Part shown: in pieces, positions 26,520 to 33,954 of the stretch
How positions within the stretch are numbered: position 1 is the stretch's first letter
How the letters are laid out: every line of letters begins with the position of its first letter
Notes under the pieces: generated by a model
Database searches by the model: none
What the model saw: only the letters and a program-made list of their open reading frames with translations
Told to the model about the DNA's origin: nothing
IMG/VR virus record: IMGVR_UViG_3300048839_000203
Span: 1-38,173 of that record
Direction: 5' to 3' (one strand)
Length of the DNA stretch: 38,173 nt
Source: a virus
Position numbers and translations under genes: made by a program

Positions 26520-27991
26520 TAGAAGTCCACCTCCGTCCTTGTCTGTGGCGTGGTAGTTGCACTTTGAGCCGGTTGATATTGCGCTATCGTTTTTGGATAT
26601 TCGCGCTGTAATCCGGCCATGTCAAGTGAATCAATCTTGGCCGCCTCTGCTGGCCATTTGGTCTTCAAAAAAGCCTTCAAATCCACGATATTAGCCGCCC
26701 CCGTCTCTCCGGTAGGCACAGCACCGAAAGACGCGCCAGAGGCACCGCCACGGCCCAGTACAGAGGTATTTGGTACGTATACCTCTATGAACTCAGTGAA
26801 GCGGTCGCCAGTTTCTACCTGCCTGTTGCCTATGGTCATTGGTACTTTTGCCGTTCCGAGCGTTCCATTCTGCTGGATCCACTCGGACTTTGCATTGTTC
26901 ATGGCCCCCTCGTATGCCTGAAGTTTCGACATACCACGGAGGAAGCTGGCAATGTTGGCCGGGGAGGATGTCTCGGACGGGAACGCGGCAAGGGCAAGTT
27001 CCACGTCCTTGTCAGAGGCCACGCCAGGCGGCAACATCTCAAGTACTGCGGTATTTCTCATCCGTAGGAACTCTTGCCTGAGTGCCGTTGGTTCTTTTTC
27101 AGTACCAAGCATTCTTACTATCTGCTCGGATATTCTAGCCCCTGTACCAGCTGTCGTTATAGCCTGCTCAAAGTCGGTGGCCAGCGTGGCATACTGTTTC
27201 GATAGTGTATTTGCCTTGGCTGCCGCAAGCACCGCCCCATTGACAAGTTGCTCTGCACCAGATGACAACTCTGGCCCCTTGGGCAACGCATTTTTTGCCG
27301 CTTCAATCTCGTTGGTCAACTGGTCAGCTTCAAGACCAAGTTTGCGGGTTGTTGCAAGAACCTGATTAGTCTGAGCATCTGTAAATCCAATATCGGCTAG
27401 GCGTTTTGCCTGTGCGGTGGGCTCGGCTGCGGCAGTGCGGCGTTCCTGGGCAAACTTTGTTAACCCTTCCATTGCTTCTGTGCCACCTGTCATGAGTGAT
27501 ATATTCATACCGAACATATCAGCAACCGTCTTCTGCCCCTCTTCACCTGTTTTTGCAAGGTCGATTAACATTTGAAGGTCTTTTGCGCCTTTTTCATTGT
27601 TTGCATTCTTATATGCGTCAACTTTCTGTTGCATGAAGTTAAGAGCAATTTCTGGCTGTCCTGCTTCAAGTGCCGCAAATATGCGCGCCGATTCATTCAA
27701 TGTGGCTTTCTGTGTATTCTCATCCAATACCGCGAATCCTTCACGTATTGATTTGGCCTGTTCAGGTGGTAGCAGGTTAGACAGTGCAATATAGTTTTCT
27801 GCGCTCGGGTTCTCATGTACGGCATTGAAAGCGGCCTGTATCTGTGCCTGTTTCTGTGCTTGCGCCTCAGCCTGTGCTTGTGCTTGTGACCGTTGGTCAC
27901 GGATCTGCCCTAGTGCCGACCCGAATTGCAACGCCTGTAGCATGCCAGGCATGGGATTCTGTGGCGCAATGTTGTAGTTTACGTCTGACAT
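26519..27991 (-). CDS. Ejection protein, gp20-like
   Basis: A 490-residue, mostly helical protein in the position of P22 gp20. The N-terminal 70 residues contain a Gln/Ala repeat (QAQAEAQAQKQAQIQAAFNA) that should be coiled coil; the rest is helical with few distinct motifs (LVNGAVLAAAKANTLSKQ, MRNTAVLEMLPPGVASDKD). Some features recall internal virion proteins of other podoviruses, where RG-M and LPPGxASDxD-like segments appear. Start and stop are both TAATG overlaps with the flanking ejection-type genes, so all three are made in a fixed ratio. Confidence 0.7.
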   Translation of the reverse strand: MSDVNYNIAPQNPMPGMLQALQFGSALGQIRDQRSQAQAQAEAQAQKQAQIQAAFNAVHENPSAENYIALSNLLPPEQAKSIREGFAVLDENTQKATLNESARIFAALEAGQPEIALNFMQQKVDAYKNANNEKGAKDLQMLIDLAKTGEEGQKTVADMFGMNISLMTGGTEAMEGLTKFAQERRTAAAEPTAQAKRLADIGFTDAQTNQVLATTRKLGLEADQLTNEIEAAKNALPKGPELSSGAEQLVNGAVLAAAKANTLSKQYATLATDFEQAITTAGTGARISEQIVRMLGTEKEPTALRQEFLRMRNTAVLEMLPPGVASDKDVELALAAFPSETSSPANIASFLRGMSKLQAYEGAMNNAKSEWIQQNGTLGTAKVPMTIGNRQVETGDRFTEFIEVYVPNTSVLGRGGASGASFGAVPTGETGAANIVDLKAFLKTKWPAEAAKIDSLDMAGLQREYPKTIAQYQPAQSATTTPQTRTEVDF

Positions 27992-28635
27992 TAAAATGCT
28001 CCTGGATTAGCCAATCCATACCCCATAAGGCCACCCTGCACCAACGCCCCAGGGACAGCCCCATAGGCCTGCCCTGAGGCAAGCTGTGCGTTAGCAGCCG
28101 CAGCACCCTGCTGACCATAAAGACCAGCGATTGATTGCCCCGTCTGCATCCCTGCGGATCCAACTCCAGCGGCGGAAGCCTGCCCGATTTGGGTAAGCCC
28201 GCCAAGCCTTGAATACTGCTGGTTAATCAAACTTGACAATGCCTGTGGCCTGAATTGGGCCAGAGCACCCTGGACATTCCCGCCACGGAGCCCCCCGGTC
28301 GCCGATCCTTGTTGGAGTATTGCATTCTCTCCCTGTTGTGTCATAGCTATCATTTCGGGACTTGAGCTTATAGCCTCTATGGCTGCACGTTGAGCCTCAG
28401 GGCCGTCAAGCCCAGACATTGCCCGCTGCTGTGCCATTGCATCATTTCCAGTTTGCACATAGGGAGACATCAACTGTTGCATTGCATCGAACTGCCTGCG
28501 CTGTTCAGCAATACCAGCCTCTGCTGCCTCTGACTGAGTTTCTGCGGCTTCTTTTGCCGATTTGCTTTGAATATATGCAGACCCTAAAGTTGCAGCTCCG
28601 GTCACCGCTGCCACCCCTACTACTACCCATGCCAT
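27991..28635 (-). CDS. Ejection protein, gp7-like
   Basis: A 214-residue protein with a hydrophobic N-terminus (WVVVGVAAVTGAATLGSAYIQ), a helical coiled-coil part (EAAETQSEAAEAGIAEQR) and a Gly/Ala/Gln-rich remainder (LRGGNVQGALAQFRPQALSS). This matches the style of P22 gp7 (229 residues) and of related internal proteins. ATG at 28635 follows GGAGG; the longer frame upstream overlaps another gene. First of the three ejection-type genes. Confidence 0.7.
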   Translation of the reverse strand: MAWVVVGVAAVTGAATLGSAYIQSKSAKEAAETQSEAAEAGIAEQRRQFDAMQQLMSPYVQTGNDAMAQQRAMSGLDGPEAQRAAIEAISSSPEMIAMTQQGENAILQQGSATGGLRGGNVQGALAQFRPQALSSLINQQYSRLGGLTQIGQASAAGVGSAGMQTGQSIAGLYGQQGAAAANAQLASGQAYGAVPGALVQGGLMGYGLANPGAF

Positions 28636-28636
28636 G

Positions 28637-29101
28637 CTATGCCTCCAGTTCCGTATTGGCCAGGACTTCCAGTAGATTCTCTGGAGCCGGAATAGTAAAT
28701 GTATCCCATATCTCCTGCGGATCGCGCAACTCGTCCGGGTTACTGTGGAACGTCGTAACCATCGTATCAACAAGAGCAAATCCAGCCCGCTTTGTGTCAG
28801 GTTTTGTAATAGACATATAACCAGTTTCCGCTTTGATTGGTTCATTGTCTGTAGTTATTAAAATAGCACCGTTACGCACAAGGAAAAAACATTCATCCTT
28901 GTGTACTGCCCCTGTTAATACTGTCCCTGCTGGTATGATTATTGTACGGGCATAAATGCCTTTGCAGAAGTCATGAAACAAAGGTATTTCAACCTGCGGA
29001 AAATTGCGCAATGCTTCCTCCATCCGATATATCGGAAGGTGTTCAGCTTTGATCGCAACTTCCTGAGGGTTAGTATTTTTGTTGTCTTTACTTACTTCCA
29101 A
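28637..29101 (-). CDS. Probable cupin-like virion protein, gp14-position
   Basis: A 154-residue protein with strands typical of a double-stranded beta barrel: GIYARTIIIPAGTVLTGAVH, a central VRNGAILITTDNEP and GYMSITKPDTKRAGFAL, which look cupin-like. It stands where P22 has gp14, between gp10-like and gp7-like genes, but shares no visible sequence with it. The best start is TTG at 29101 with GGGGAG at about 8 bases, overlapping the upstream gene by 14 bases; an upstream start would only extend antisense-like sequence. Its role in the virion is not known. Confidence 0.6.
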   Translation of the reverse strand: MEVSKDNKNTNPQEVAIKAEHLPIYRMEEALRNFPQVEIPLFHDFCKGIYARTIIIPAGTVLTGAVHKDECFFLVRNGAILITTDNEPIKAETGYMSITKPDTKRAGFALVDTMVTTFHSNPDELRDPQEIWDTFTIPAPENLLEVLANTELEA

Positions 29102-29777
29102 TGTTCCTACTCCCCAACGTGTCAAGCTGCATGTGAATCTGCAACATCGGTATCCACGGGTTATTAGTCGGGGCCGCACCTACAGCCGCCACCCTTTTCA
29201 ATCGAGCTACAACGTGACCTCCAATATGAAGAGCCGCTGTGAAGTTTGCCAGACTCATGATCATCATGGTTTCATTTGGTGTATTGGCCGGGATCAATAG
29301 ATCCGGCGTAGTTACCACGGCCGGGAATACCCACTGCCCGTCAACATCGGCATAACCATATTCAAGCTCGAACCGGACATATCTATCGGTCGCGTCAAGT
29401 CCGTTCGTAGTCAAGTGAATGTGCCAGTAAAGAGTGCTACCCTCTTTCCAGCTGTGTATCAACTCCTGACACTCACAGATATTGACATCATTGACCTGCC
29501 ATTGTGGCATTGTAATGTTTCCATTTATCGCCGCAAGAGTCGGGATGCCTGCACCTGTAGTGCGAATCAATATAGGAAAGTCAACATCCACCCACGGGTA
29601 AGCATCACTTTCCCATTCTTCGGTCGTTTCGTTATATGTCAGTAACCCTAAATCATTGGTGGATTGCAGCAAAGTAGCATTGATCAAGGATACCAGTTTT
29701 TCAAACTCTTTTATGGATTTGAAATCCTTGAAAGCACCTTCGAGTTGTGGTCTAGAAAACGATAACTTTTCAATCAC
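29088..29777 (-). CDS. Hypothetical virion protein (beta-rich)
   Basis: A 229-residue protein downstream of the gp10-like gene. A helical start (QLEGAFKDFKSIKEFEKLV) is followed by beta-rich sequence with YWHIHLTTNG, RYVRFELEYGYAD and GGHVVARLKRV. The segment W/H-IHL-T/W-TNG is common to phage structural proteins that share a jelly-roll-like fold. Order suggests a tail-needle or neck-associated role (P22 has gp26 here), but length and composition do not resemble the gp26 coiled-coil needle. So the tail plug of this phage is unidentified. Confidence 0.6.
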   Translation of the reverse strand: MIEKLSFSRPQLEGAFKDFKSIKEFEKLVSLINATLLQSTNDLGLLTYNETTEEWESDAYPWVDVDFPILIRTTGAGIPTLAAINGNITMPQWQVNDVNICECQELIHSWKEGSTLYWHIHLTTNGLDATDRYVRFELEYGYADVDGQWVFPAVVTTPDLLIPANTPNETMMIMSLANFTAALHIGGHVVARLKRVAAVGAAPTNNPWIPMLQIHMQLDTLGSRNIGSK

Positions 29778-29787
29778 TTTGTTTTCC

Positions 29788-31188
29788 TCATACCATCAAG
29801 GGCTCCAAGCCCACTTCTAGCCGAGCCACCGATATCAAAGCCCTACTGTCACCGCAGAATCGTTGAACTCGCCAGCTCTGTAAATGCCCCTGGTGCCACC
29901 ATGCTAGGCGTCTTGTGCGGTCGCCCAACATCCCGGCGCGTATCGGGCGCTCCTGGCTCCATGTCATACCGTCCACGGAGTAGCTGGTTGAAATGTATGG
30001 ATCTTCCCCGGCCTCGACTCGGCCAGTCAGACAGACCAGCTCCATCATGTTTATCAGTGCGCCCCGGCCTTCGTTGTATATGACTGCCGTCCCGAACTCC
30101 CACCGGCAGACCTCTCCGAAATGCCGGGCGGTGTTTTCATCCATGTATCCATAGTCCCCGGTCTGGCTATCACAGACAAGCCACTTCTCGTAACAGTAGA
30201 CAAGATCAACGGGCCTGTACGCCTCGAACCCGATCTGTGAACTTGATAGGAAGTACCATACCGGCTGTCCGACAACCTTTGAAGCCTGAAGGTCATACAC
30301 CATTGTACGGTCGGGAAGCCTCACCCATAGATGCTCATGCCCTGCGAAAAGCCTTGACTCAAGCACGACAGATTCCAACTCGGCGGTAGTGTATTGCAAC
30401 AGTATCGTATCAATCTCTCGGGTGCTAAGTTTCGTAGTGCTACCTAAAACTCCAAAATAGATCCCAGGTGCCTCGTTGCGCCCGGACCCGATGAAGGCGA
30501 TGTACTCGGCAAAGATCGCTGCAGCATACGTGCCGACCGCGCCTTTTTGCAACTGTGCACCATTGATCCTTGAGAACGGAAAGAGGGATCCGCCGACATT
30601 CTGGAAAAACTCTATCGTGTAGCGGTTGACCGCGCATATCTCGTTACGGAGTTTCAACACAGTGACGATAGGATCTGGGTCAACCTCTGAAGATCCATAC
30701 TTGAGAGGGTTCACCTGCGTAGGGTCTGCAAGCTCTGTCACGACAAGGAACTCTCCATCGGTAGTCATAAAGTAGCCGTCAACCCATACGACTGACAAGG
30801 CCGTGCCAAGGTCTGGATCAATGACCTGTGTAAGCAACGCCCCGTCCCAGTAGTACAATCTCCCGCCGGACGTTACACCTAACCTATCGAACGAATACGC
30901 AAATGAACATTGCCCGCCTGCGCCAACGTCGCCAAGGATTGTCTCAACCCCGGCGGCGTCCACACTGACCAGCTTTGTCCCCATAACCCGGTAGCAAACA
31001 TCATTCCAGTTTATCCCGCCACGGGACACACCGGAGCTTACCCCTTGCTGCACGGCACCTTCGGCAGGCCGCAAATATCCTGCACTTATCCCGGTGGTCT
31101 TCGGTACGGGAACCATGTTGACAGGGTATGAGGTGCGGAAGTCTGCGGCTGAGTCGGTGAATATCCCGGACAGGATGGGGATTTGCAT
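29788..31188 (-). CDS. Tail accessory factor gp10-like (packaged-DNA stabilisation)
   Basis: A 466-residue protein aligned by eye to P22 gp10 (472 residues), the hub below gp4 that closes the head and carries the tailspikes. Matching segments: YPVNMVPVPK with SAGYLRPAEG at the start (P22 has YLPVNML and SGYLRSF), GVSRGGINWNDVCYRVMG, LRNEICAVNRYTIEFFQN, KGAVGTYAAAIFAEYIAFIG, ARTI-like ELESVVLESRLFAGHEHLWVRLP and a final GMTWSQERPIR with RRLAWWHQG. It begins 3 bases after the previous stop. Strong evidence for P22-type tail construction. Confidence 0.88.
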   Translation of the reverse strand: MQIPILSGIFTDSAADFRTSYPVNMVPVPKTTGISAGYLRPAEGAVQQGVSSGVSRGGINWNDVCYRVMGTKLVSVDAAGVETILGDVGAGGQCSFAYSFDRLGVTSGGRLYYWDGALLTQVIDPDLGTALSVVWVDGYFMTTDGEFLVVTELADPTQVNPLKYGSSEVDPDPIVTVLKLRNEICAVNRYTIEFFQNVGGSLFPFSRINGAQLQKGAVGTYAAAIFAEYIAFIGSGRNEAPGIYFGVLGSTTKLSTREIDTILLQYTTAELESVVLESRLFAGHEHLWVRLPDRTMVYDLQASKVVGQPVWYFLSSSQIGFEAYRPVDLVYCYEKWLVCDSQTGDYGYMDENTARHFGEVCRWEFGTAVIYNEGRGALINMMELVCLTGRVEAGEDPYISTSYSVDGMTWSQERPIRAGMLGDRTRRLAWWHQGHLQSWRVQRFCGDSRALISVARLEVGLEPLMV

Positions 31189-31746
31189 TTATGACATCAC
31201 CTGGAAAAGTACGTCAAAGCCGATATTGCCTACGGATGCAACAGCACCTTGCACAACTCGAATGCCTGTACCTGGCCGGATTGTCAATACGCTATTAAGC
31301 GCAGGCTGTGCGGTTTCGACCATATTGTTACGGAAGTACGTAGCAATATTCGTCTCTTCAGTAAATATCGAATTAAAGCCGATAACCGCGCCAGCAGTAG
31401 CACCGCCGGCAGGGGTAAATCGCGCAGAGATACCAGAGCGCAGCGGCGGCCCTTCCGGGTCGAGCCTGGTAAAGGTAGCAGCATTAAGCGCGGTACCCTC
31501 AAGCGTCGCTCCAGTTCCGCCGGTTCCAATTGCAGTTGTGCGAGTTAAAAACAGGTCAACGGCAACCGTCCCAACTACAGCAACAGCACCAGATGCAATA
31601 GGCACCACGCTGGCAACCTCGATAACCTTGTATGATCCGTTCCACAGGTCAAAATATACCTTGTTGGCACCGGCGGCTGTGGTAGGTACAAACAGCTTGT
31701 ACAGCACGCCATCCGGGTCTAGTTTGTCAGTTTTATGGGTAAACAT
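31189..31746 (-). CDS. Hypothetical virion protein
   Basis: A 185-residue protein rich in Ala, Gly, Thr and Val (GAVAVVGTVAVDLFLTRTTA), with a beta-sheet look and a conserved-sounding LYKLFVPTTAAGANKVYFDLW start. I do not recognise the family. It lies between the gp4-like and gp10-like genes and is preceded by GGAGGCCCGCAG; the next gene upstream has the same AGGAGGCCCGCA ribosome-binding site, which suggests that the two genes arose or were inserted together. Tail or head decoration is likely. Confidence 0.6.
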   Translation of the reverse strand: MFTHKTDKLDPDGVLYKLFVPTTAAGANKVYFDLWNGSYKVIEVASVVPIASGAVAVVGTVAVDLFLTRTTAIGTGGTGATLEGTALNAATFTRLDPEGPPLRSGISARFTPAGGATAGAVIGFNSIFTEETNIATYFRNNMVETAQPALNSVLTIRPGTGIRVVQGAVASVGNIGFDVLFQVMS

Positions 31747-31758
31747 CTGCGGGCCTCC

Positions 31759-32217
31759 TTAGCCTATCCGGTACCATATATTCAAAGTAGCATCATATTT
31801 CAAAGTGAAAAACTCGTCAGCCAAGAAAGCCGCAGGAGCTCCGGTTCCAACTGTTGCCCCATTGCCGTTTATGGTCAAAGCGGCTACAGCCTGCGTACAG
31901 TTGACTATAAATAACTGTTTATCGCGCAAATTGGCAAGGCTAGGAAGGGTAATTGTCAGAGCGGCTAAGCCGATAGCTGGAGTAATGATCAAATGCGTAT
32001 CTTCTGAGTTATCGTCTACAAGAATAGTGCCACCGTCAACCGGAGCGCTGTATTGTGTGTTCGGCTCTTGCTTGCCAGGTAAGGTATTGGCCTGGATAAA
32101 TGTCAAAAGATCAGACAAAGAAAATCGGCGTGAATCGCCCTTGGCCGGATCGTACACCGCCAAGCTCTGGCTCGCGCCGGGGACAGTCGCGGTCAGCTGG
32201 TTAATCTGTATACCCAT
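31759..32217 (-). CDS. Hypothetical virion protein, fibre-like
   Basis: A 152-residue protein starting GIQINQLTATVPGASQSLAV. The second half (HLIITPAIGLAALTITLPSL and NGNGATVGTG, then FFTLKYDATLNIWYRIG) is a pattern seen in tail-fibre and head-fibre domains, in which a beta-sheet ends with YDxxxNxWY. So it may be a short fibre or decoration attached to the neck. The start ATG at 32217 follows AGGAGGCCCGC. It is placed just after the gp4-like gene. Confidence 0.65.
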   Translation of the reverse strand: MGIQINQLTATVPGASQSLAVYDPAKGDSRRFSLSDLLTFIQANTLPGKQEPNTQYSAPVDGGTILVDDNSEDTHLIITPAIGLAALTITLPSLANLRDKQLFIVNCTQAVAALTINGNGATVGTGAPAAFLADEFFTLKYDATLNIWYRIG

Positions 32218-32226
32218 GCGGGCCTC

Positions 32227-32697
32227 CTAATTAAAATCTAAAGTAGCATCCGGCCCGGCGATTAAGTCGGCTGTCGGCTGCGGCATGAACGGGTCGTCAA
32301 TTGTCTTATTGCCAGCACCTGAAGGCATGGCTGGCAGTTTCATTTCAGGCGGCATTGAAGCGCGAGCCAGTATGGTATTGAGTGAATGCCGCGCGGTTAT
32401 CTTTGTCTCCGGGTTGACCTGCTTGCCATACGACGGAGCCATCTTTAGAGCCAGGTTTGTTATGACAGCTTCCCATGCGGCGTCCGGAAGGTTTGAGTCC
32501 TGGTCAATGTCAGAATCGGCAGGATTATCCGGAACCGGATAGCCAAGGCGCAGCCCGCGCGTATTCCACTCGGCCATCATGGAATCCAAGCGGCGGAGAG
32601 CAAGTTCCCTTTGCTCAGGCAACAGGTCGAACGCATACGACGCCAACCCTATCTCGGCCATGGAGGCTTCTACTAGCTGGCGCTTGGTGTAGCTCAT
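32227..32697 (-). CDS. Tail accessory factor gp4-like (head-completion protein)
   Basis: A 156-residue homologue of P22 gp4 (166 residues), which binds the portal ring after packaging. By eye: KRQLVEASMAEIGLASY, LRRLDSMMAEWNTRGLRLG, WEAVITNLALKMAPSYGKQV and LPAMPSGAGN line up with the P22 segments LVRAALRKLGVASD, LEAMMAEWYQDGI, NLACRIAPDYA and MPTGSGN. P22 gp4 also has a peptidoglycan hydrolase activity; whether this protein does cannot be told. ATG at 32697 overlaps the previous stop as ATGA. Confidence 0.88.
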   Translation of the reverse strand: MSYTKRQLVEASMAEIGLASYAFDLLPEQRELALRRLDSMMAEWNTRGLRLGYPVPDNPADSDIDQDSNLPDAAWEAVITNLALKMAPSYGKQVNPETKITARHSLNTILARASMPPEMKLPAMPSGAGNKTIDDPFMPQPTADLIAGPDATLDFN

Positions 32698-32798
32698 TTC
32701 TTACCCTTGGGCTTTTTCTTTTTCGGGGCTTCGATCATGATGACGATTGCGGGTTTCTTCATGCTACCCTTTTTCCCGTATCCAACACCTTTAGGCAT
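32694..32798 (-). CDS. 34-residue lysine-rich protein
   Basis: A 34-codon frame, MPKGVGYGKKGSMKKPAIVI, ending in a run rich in Lys (about twelve Lys in all). The start overlaps the previous gene by 8 bases and the stop overlaps the gp4-like start as ATGA, so coupling is exact. Short basic phage proteins beginning MPK-G/V-G and rich in Lys are frequent among head genes. It could bind DNA or RNA; the role is unknown. Confidence 0.6.
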   Translation of the reverse strand: MPKGVGYGKKGSMKKPAIVIMIEAPKKKKPKGKK

Positions 32799-33033
32799 TA
32801 TCGGCCTCCTTGGGTTTGCGCCCGCGCTTGGCTGCTGGCTTTCCATCAGATTCAGAATCCAGTTCATCCTTGGCCACCTTCGCCGCTTCGAGTGCCTCTG
32901 GCAAGCTATCCACGAATCCAGCGGCCAGCGCGGCCTTGTGATCCTTTTCATCCTGCACAAGTTCATGATCATAGGTTCCACCCTGGCAGGTGTTCTTTCC
33001 GGGGCTGATAAATACGAATCTCGGATACTTCAT
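32791..33033 (-). CDS. Small hypothetical protein
   Basis: An 80-residue protein. The front (KYPRFVFISPGKNTCQGGTYDHELVQDE is its character, shown as KYPRFVFISPGK then YDHELVQDE) is a compact beta-rich motif seen in phage proteins that sit near head genes; the C-terminal half is a charged tail (KPAAKRGRKPKEADNA). ATG at 33033 lies 8 bases after the Acb2-family stop. Function unknown. Confidence 0.6.
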   Translation of the reverse strand: MKYPRFVFISPGKNTCQGGTYDHELVQDEKDHKAALAAGFVDSLPEALEAAKVAKDELDSESDGKPAAKRGRKPKEADNA

Positions 33034-33041
33034 TATGTCTC

Positions 33042-33254
33042 CTATGACCTTGCAATACCGGCATTGGCCCAGAAAACCGCCTGTTCAAGGTTCGTGAATG
33101 CCAGGGCCTTTTCCCTGCCATCGGGAACAACAGATTCTATCAGATATGCAAGCTCTTTTGCCTTCTCACGGATATCTTGGTACAGTTCTGCCTGTCCAAG
33201 TTTCGGAGCATGATAAGTGAACCTGTTGTCTATCTCTTCTTTCGCTATAGCCAT
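33042..33254 (-). CDS. acb2: Acb2-family anti-CBASS protein (cyclic-nucleotide sponge)
   Basis: A 70-residue protein with the signature of the Acb2/Tad1 hairpin family: EIDNRFTYHAPKLGQ at the start, YQDIREKAKELAYLIESVVP in the first helix and EKALAFTNLEQAVFWANAGIAR in the second. Acb2 proteins form hexamers that bind cyclic di- and trinucleotides made by CBASS defence enzymes and so block effector activation. All landmark positions I remember (NRFTYH-P, EKxLAxTxLExAVxWANAxIAR) are kept. ATG at 33254 has GGGAGA upstream. It stands as a separate unit after a GC-rich hairpin in the virion operon. Confidence 0.82.
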   Translation of the reverse strand: MAIAKEEIDNRFTYHAPKLGQAELYQDIREKAKELAYLIESVVPDGREKALAFTNLEQAVFWANAGIARS

Positions 33255-33270
33255 TTTGTCTCCCAAAATC

Positions 33271-33292
33271 AGGGCGGGAATTACCCCGCCCT
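33271..33292 (-). terminator. GC hairpin between the decoration gene and acb2
   Basis: Minus strand: AGGGCGGG (33292-33285), loop GTAATT, CCCGCCCT (33278-33271), followed by GATTTT. An 8-bp GC stem with a short T run can act as a partial terminator, lowering expression of the genes behind the coat and decoration proteins. Confidence 0.6.
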
Positions 33293-33297
33293 TAAAA

Positions 33298-33900
33298 TCA
33301 ACCTATGCGATAGGTTACGAAGGTATCAGCGGCGGTCTTGCGGGTGCGGAACAGGCCAGAGGTCACGGTTGCAACAGCCCCGGTACCAACCACGGTATGG
33401 CCAGAAGCGGCAGCGGTCACGGTGAAGGCATTCGCGCCGGTCGCAATGGCAGACCAATCAAACGATTCGCCGATCTCCATCTCGAGCGCGGCGTCCATGA
33501 CAGCGCCGGTGTCCAGGGTCGCGGTCACGGCAGCGGCGGTGGTGGAGGTCACGATACCGGACGCAATCATGGCAGCAGTCAGGGTTCCGGTCGCGTTCAG
33601 TACTCCCGGAGCCCCCTGACCACGCAGTGCGCGGCGCTCAAGGATCACGGCGGCGGTGCCATTGGCATACAGGACATCGGCGGCCCCTGCTACGATACGG
33701 ACATCGGTAGCGGCGGCGAATGCGGCGGACACATATTCGGTGCCGGCCGCTACGTCCTGGAGCAGATCCCAGGACTCGGGGAAGTTGGGGTATCCGGCGC
33801 GGGTAAAGACCTTTACCGGGGCGCGGGAAAATATGGCCAGCACATCACTGGCAGGGACACTGAACTCTACAGTTCCATTTTCAGGCAGTCTATTCGACAT
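33298..33900 (-). CDS. Probable head decoration or minor head protein
   Basis: A 200-residue protein directly after the coat gene. The sequence is very rich in Ala, Thr, Val and Gly (LNATGTLTAAMIASGIVTST, then GAVATVTSGLFRT) with PNGTVEFSVPASD-like strands at the start, as in capsid decoration or accessory proteins. No family is recognised. ATG at 33900 (SNRLPENGTV follows) has GGAGA upstream; the longer frame overlaps an intergenic hairpin at 33928-33949. P22 itself has no such gene at this place, so the head is P22-like but not identical. Confidence 0.65.
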   Translation of the reverse strand: MSNRLPENGTVEFSVPASDVLAIFSRAPVKVFTRAGYPNFPESWDLLQDVAAGTEYVSAAFAAATDVRIVAGAADVLYANGTAAVILERRALRGQGAPGVLNATGTLTAAMIASGIVTSTTAAAVTATLDTGAVMDAALEMEIGESFDWSAIATGANAFTVTAAASGHTVVGTGAVATVTSGLFRTRKTAADTFVTYRIG

Positions 33901-33927
33901 GGCTTGTCTCCTTGCTTCATGTGACAA

Positions 33928-33949
33928 GGGCGGCCCCGGAGAGCCGCCC
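33928..33949 (-). other. GC hairpin after the coat gene
   Basis: Minus strand: GGGCGGC (33949-33943) pairs with GCCGCCC (33934-33928) around TCTCCGGG, a few bases after the coat stop. No T run follows. It could stabilise the coat mRNA or reduce read-through to the decoration gene. Confidence 0.6.
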
Positions 33950-33954
33950 GTTGG

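Noticed and set aside
33217-33924. Gly/His-rich plus-strand frame of 235 codons
   Set aside because: Antisense of the Ala/Thr/Val-rich decoration-type gene; the GC codon pattern produces the open frame. It also crosses the hairpin and the acb2 start.
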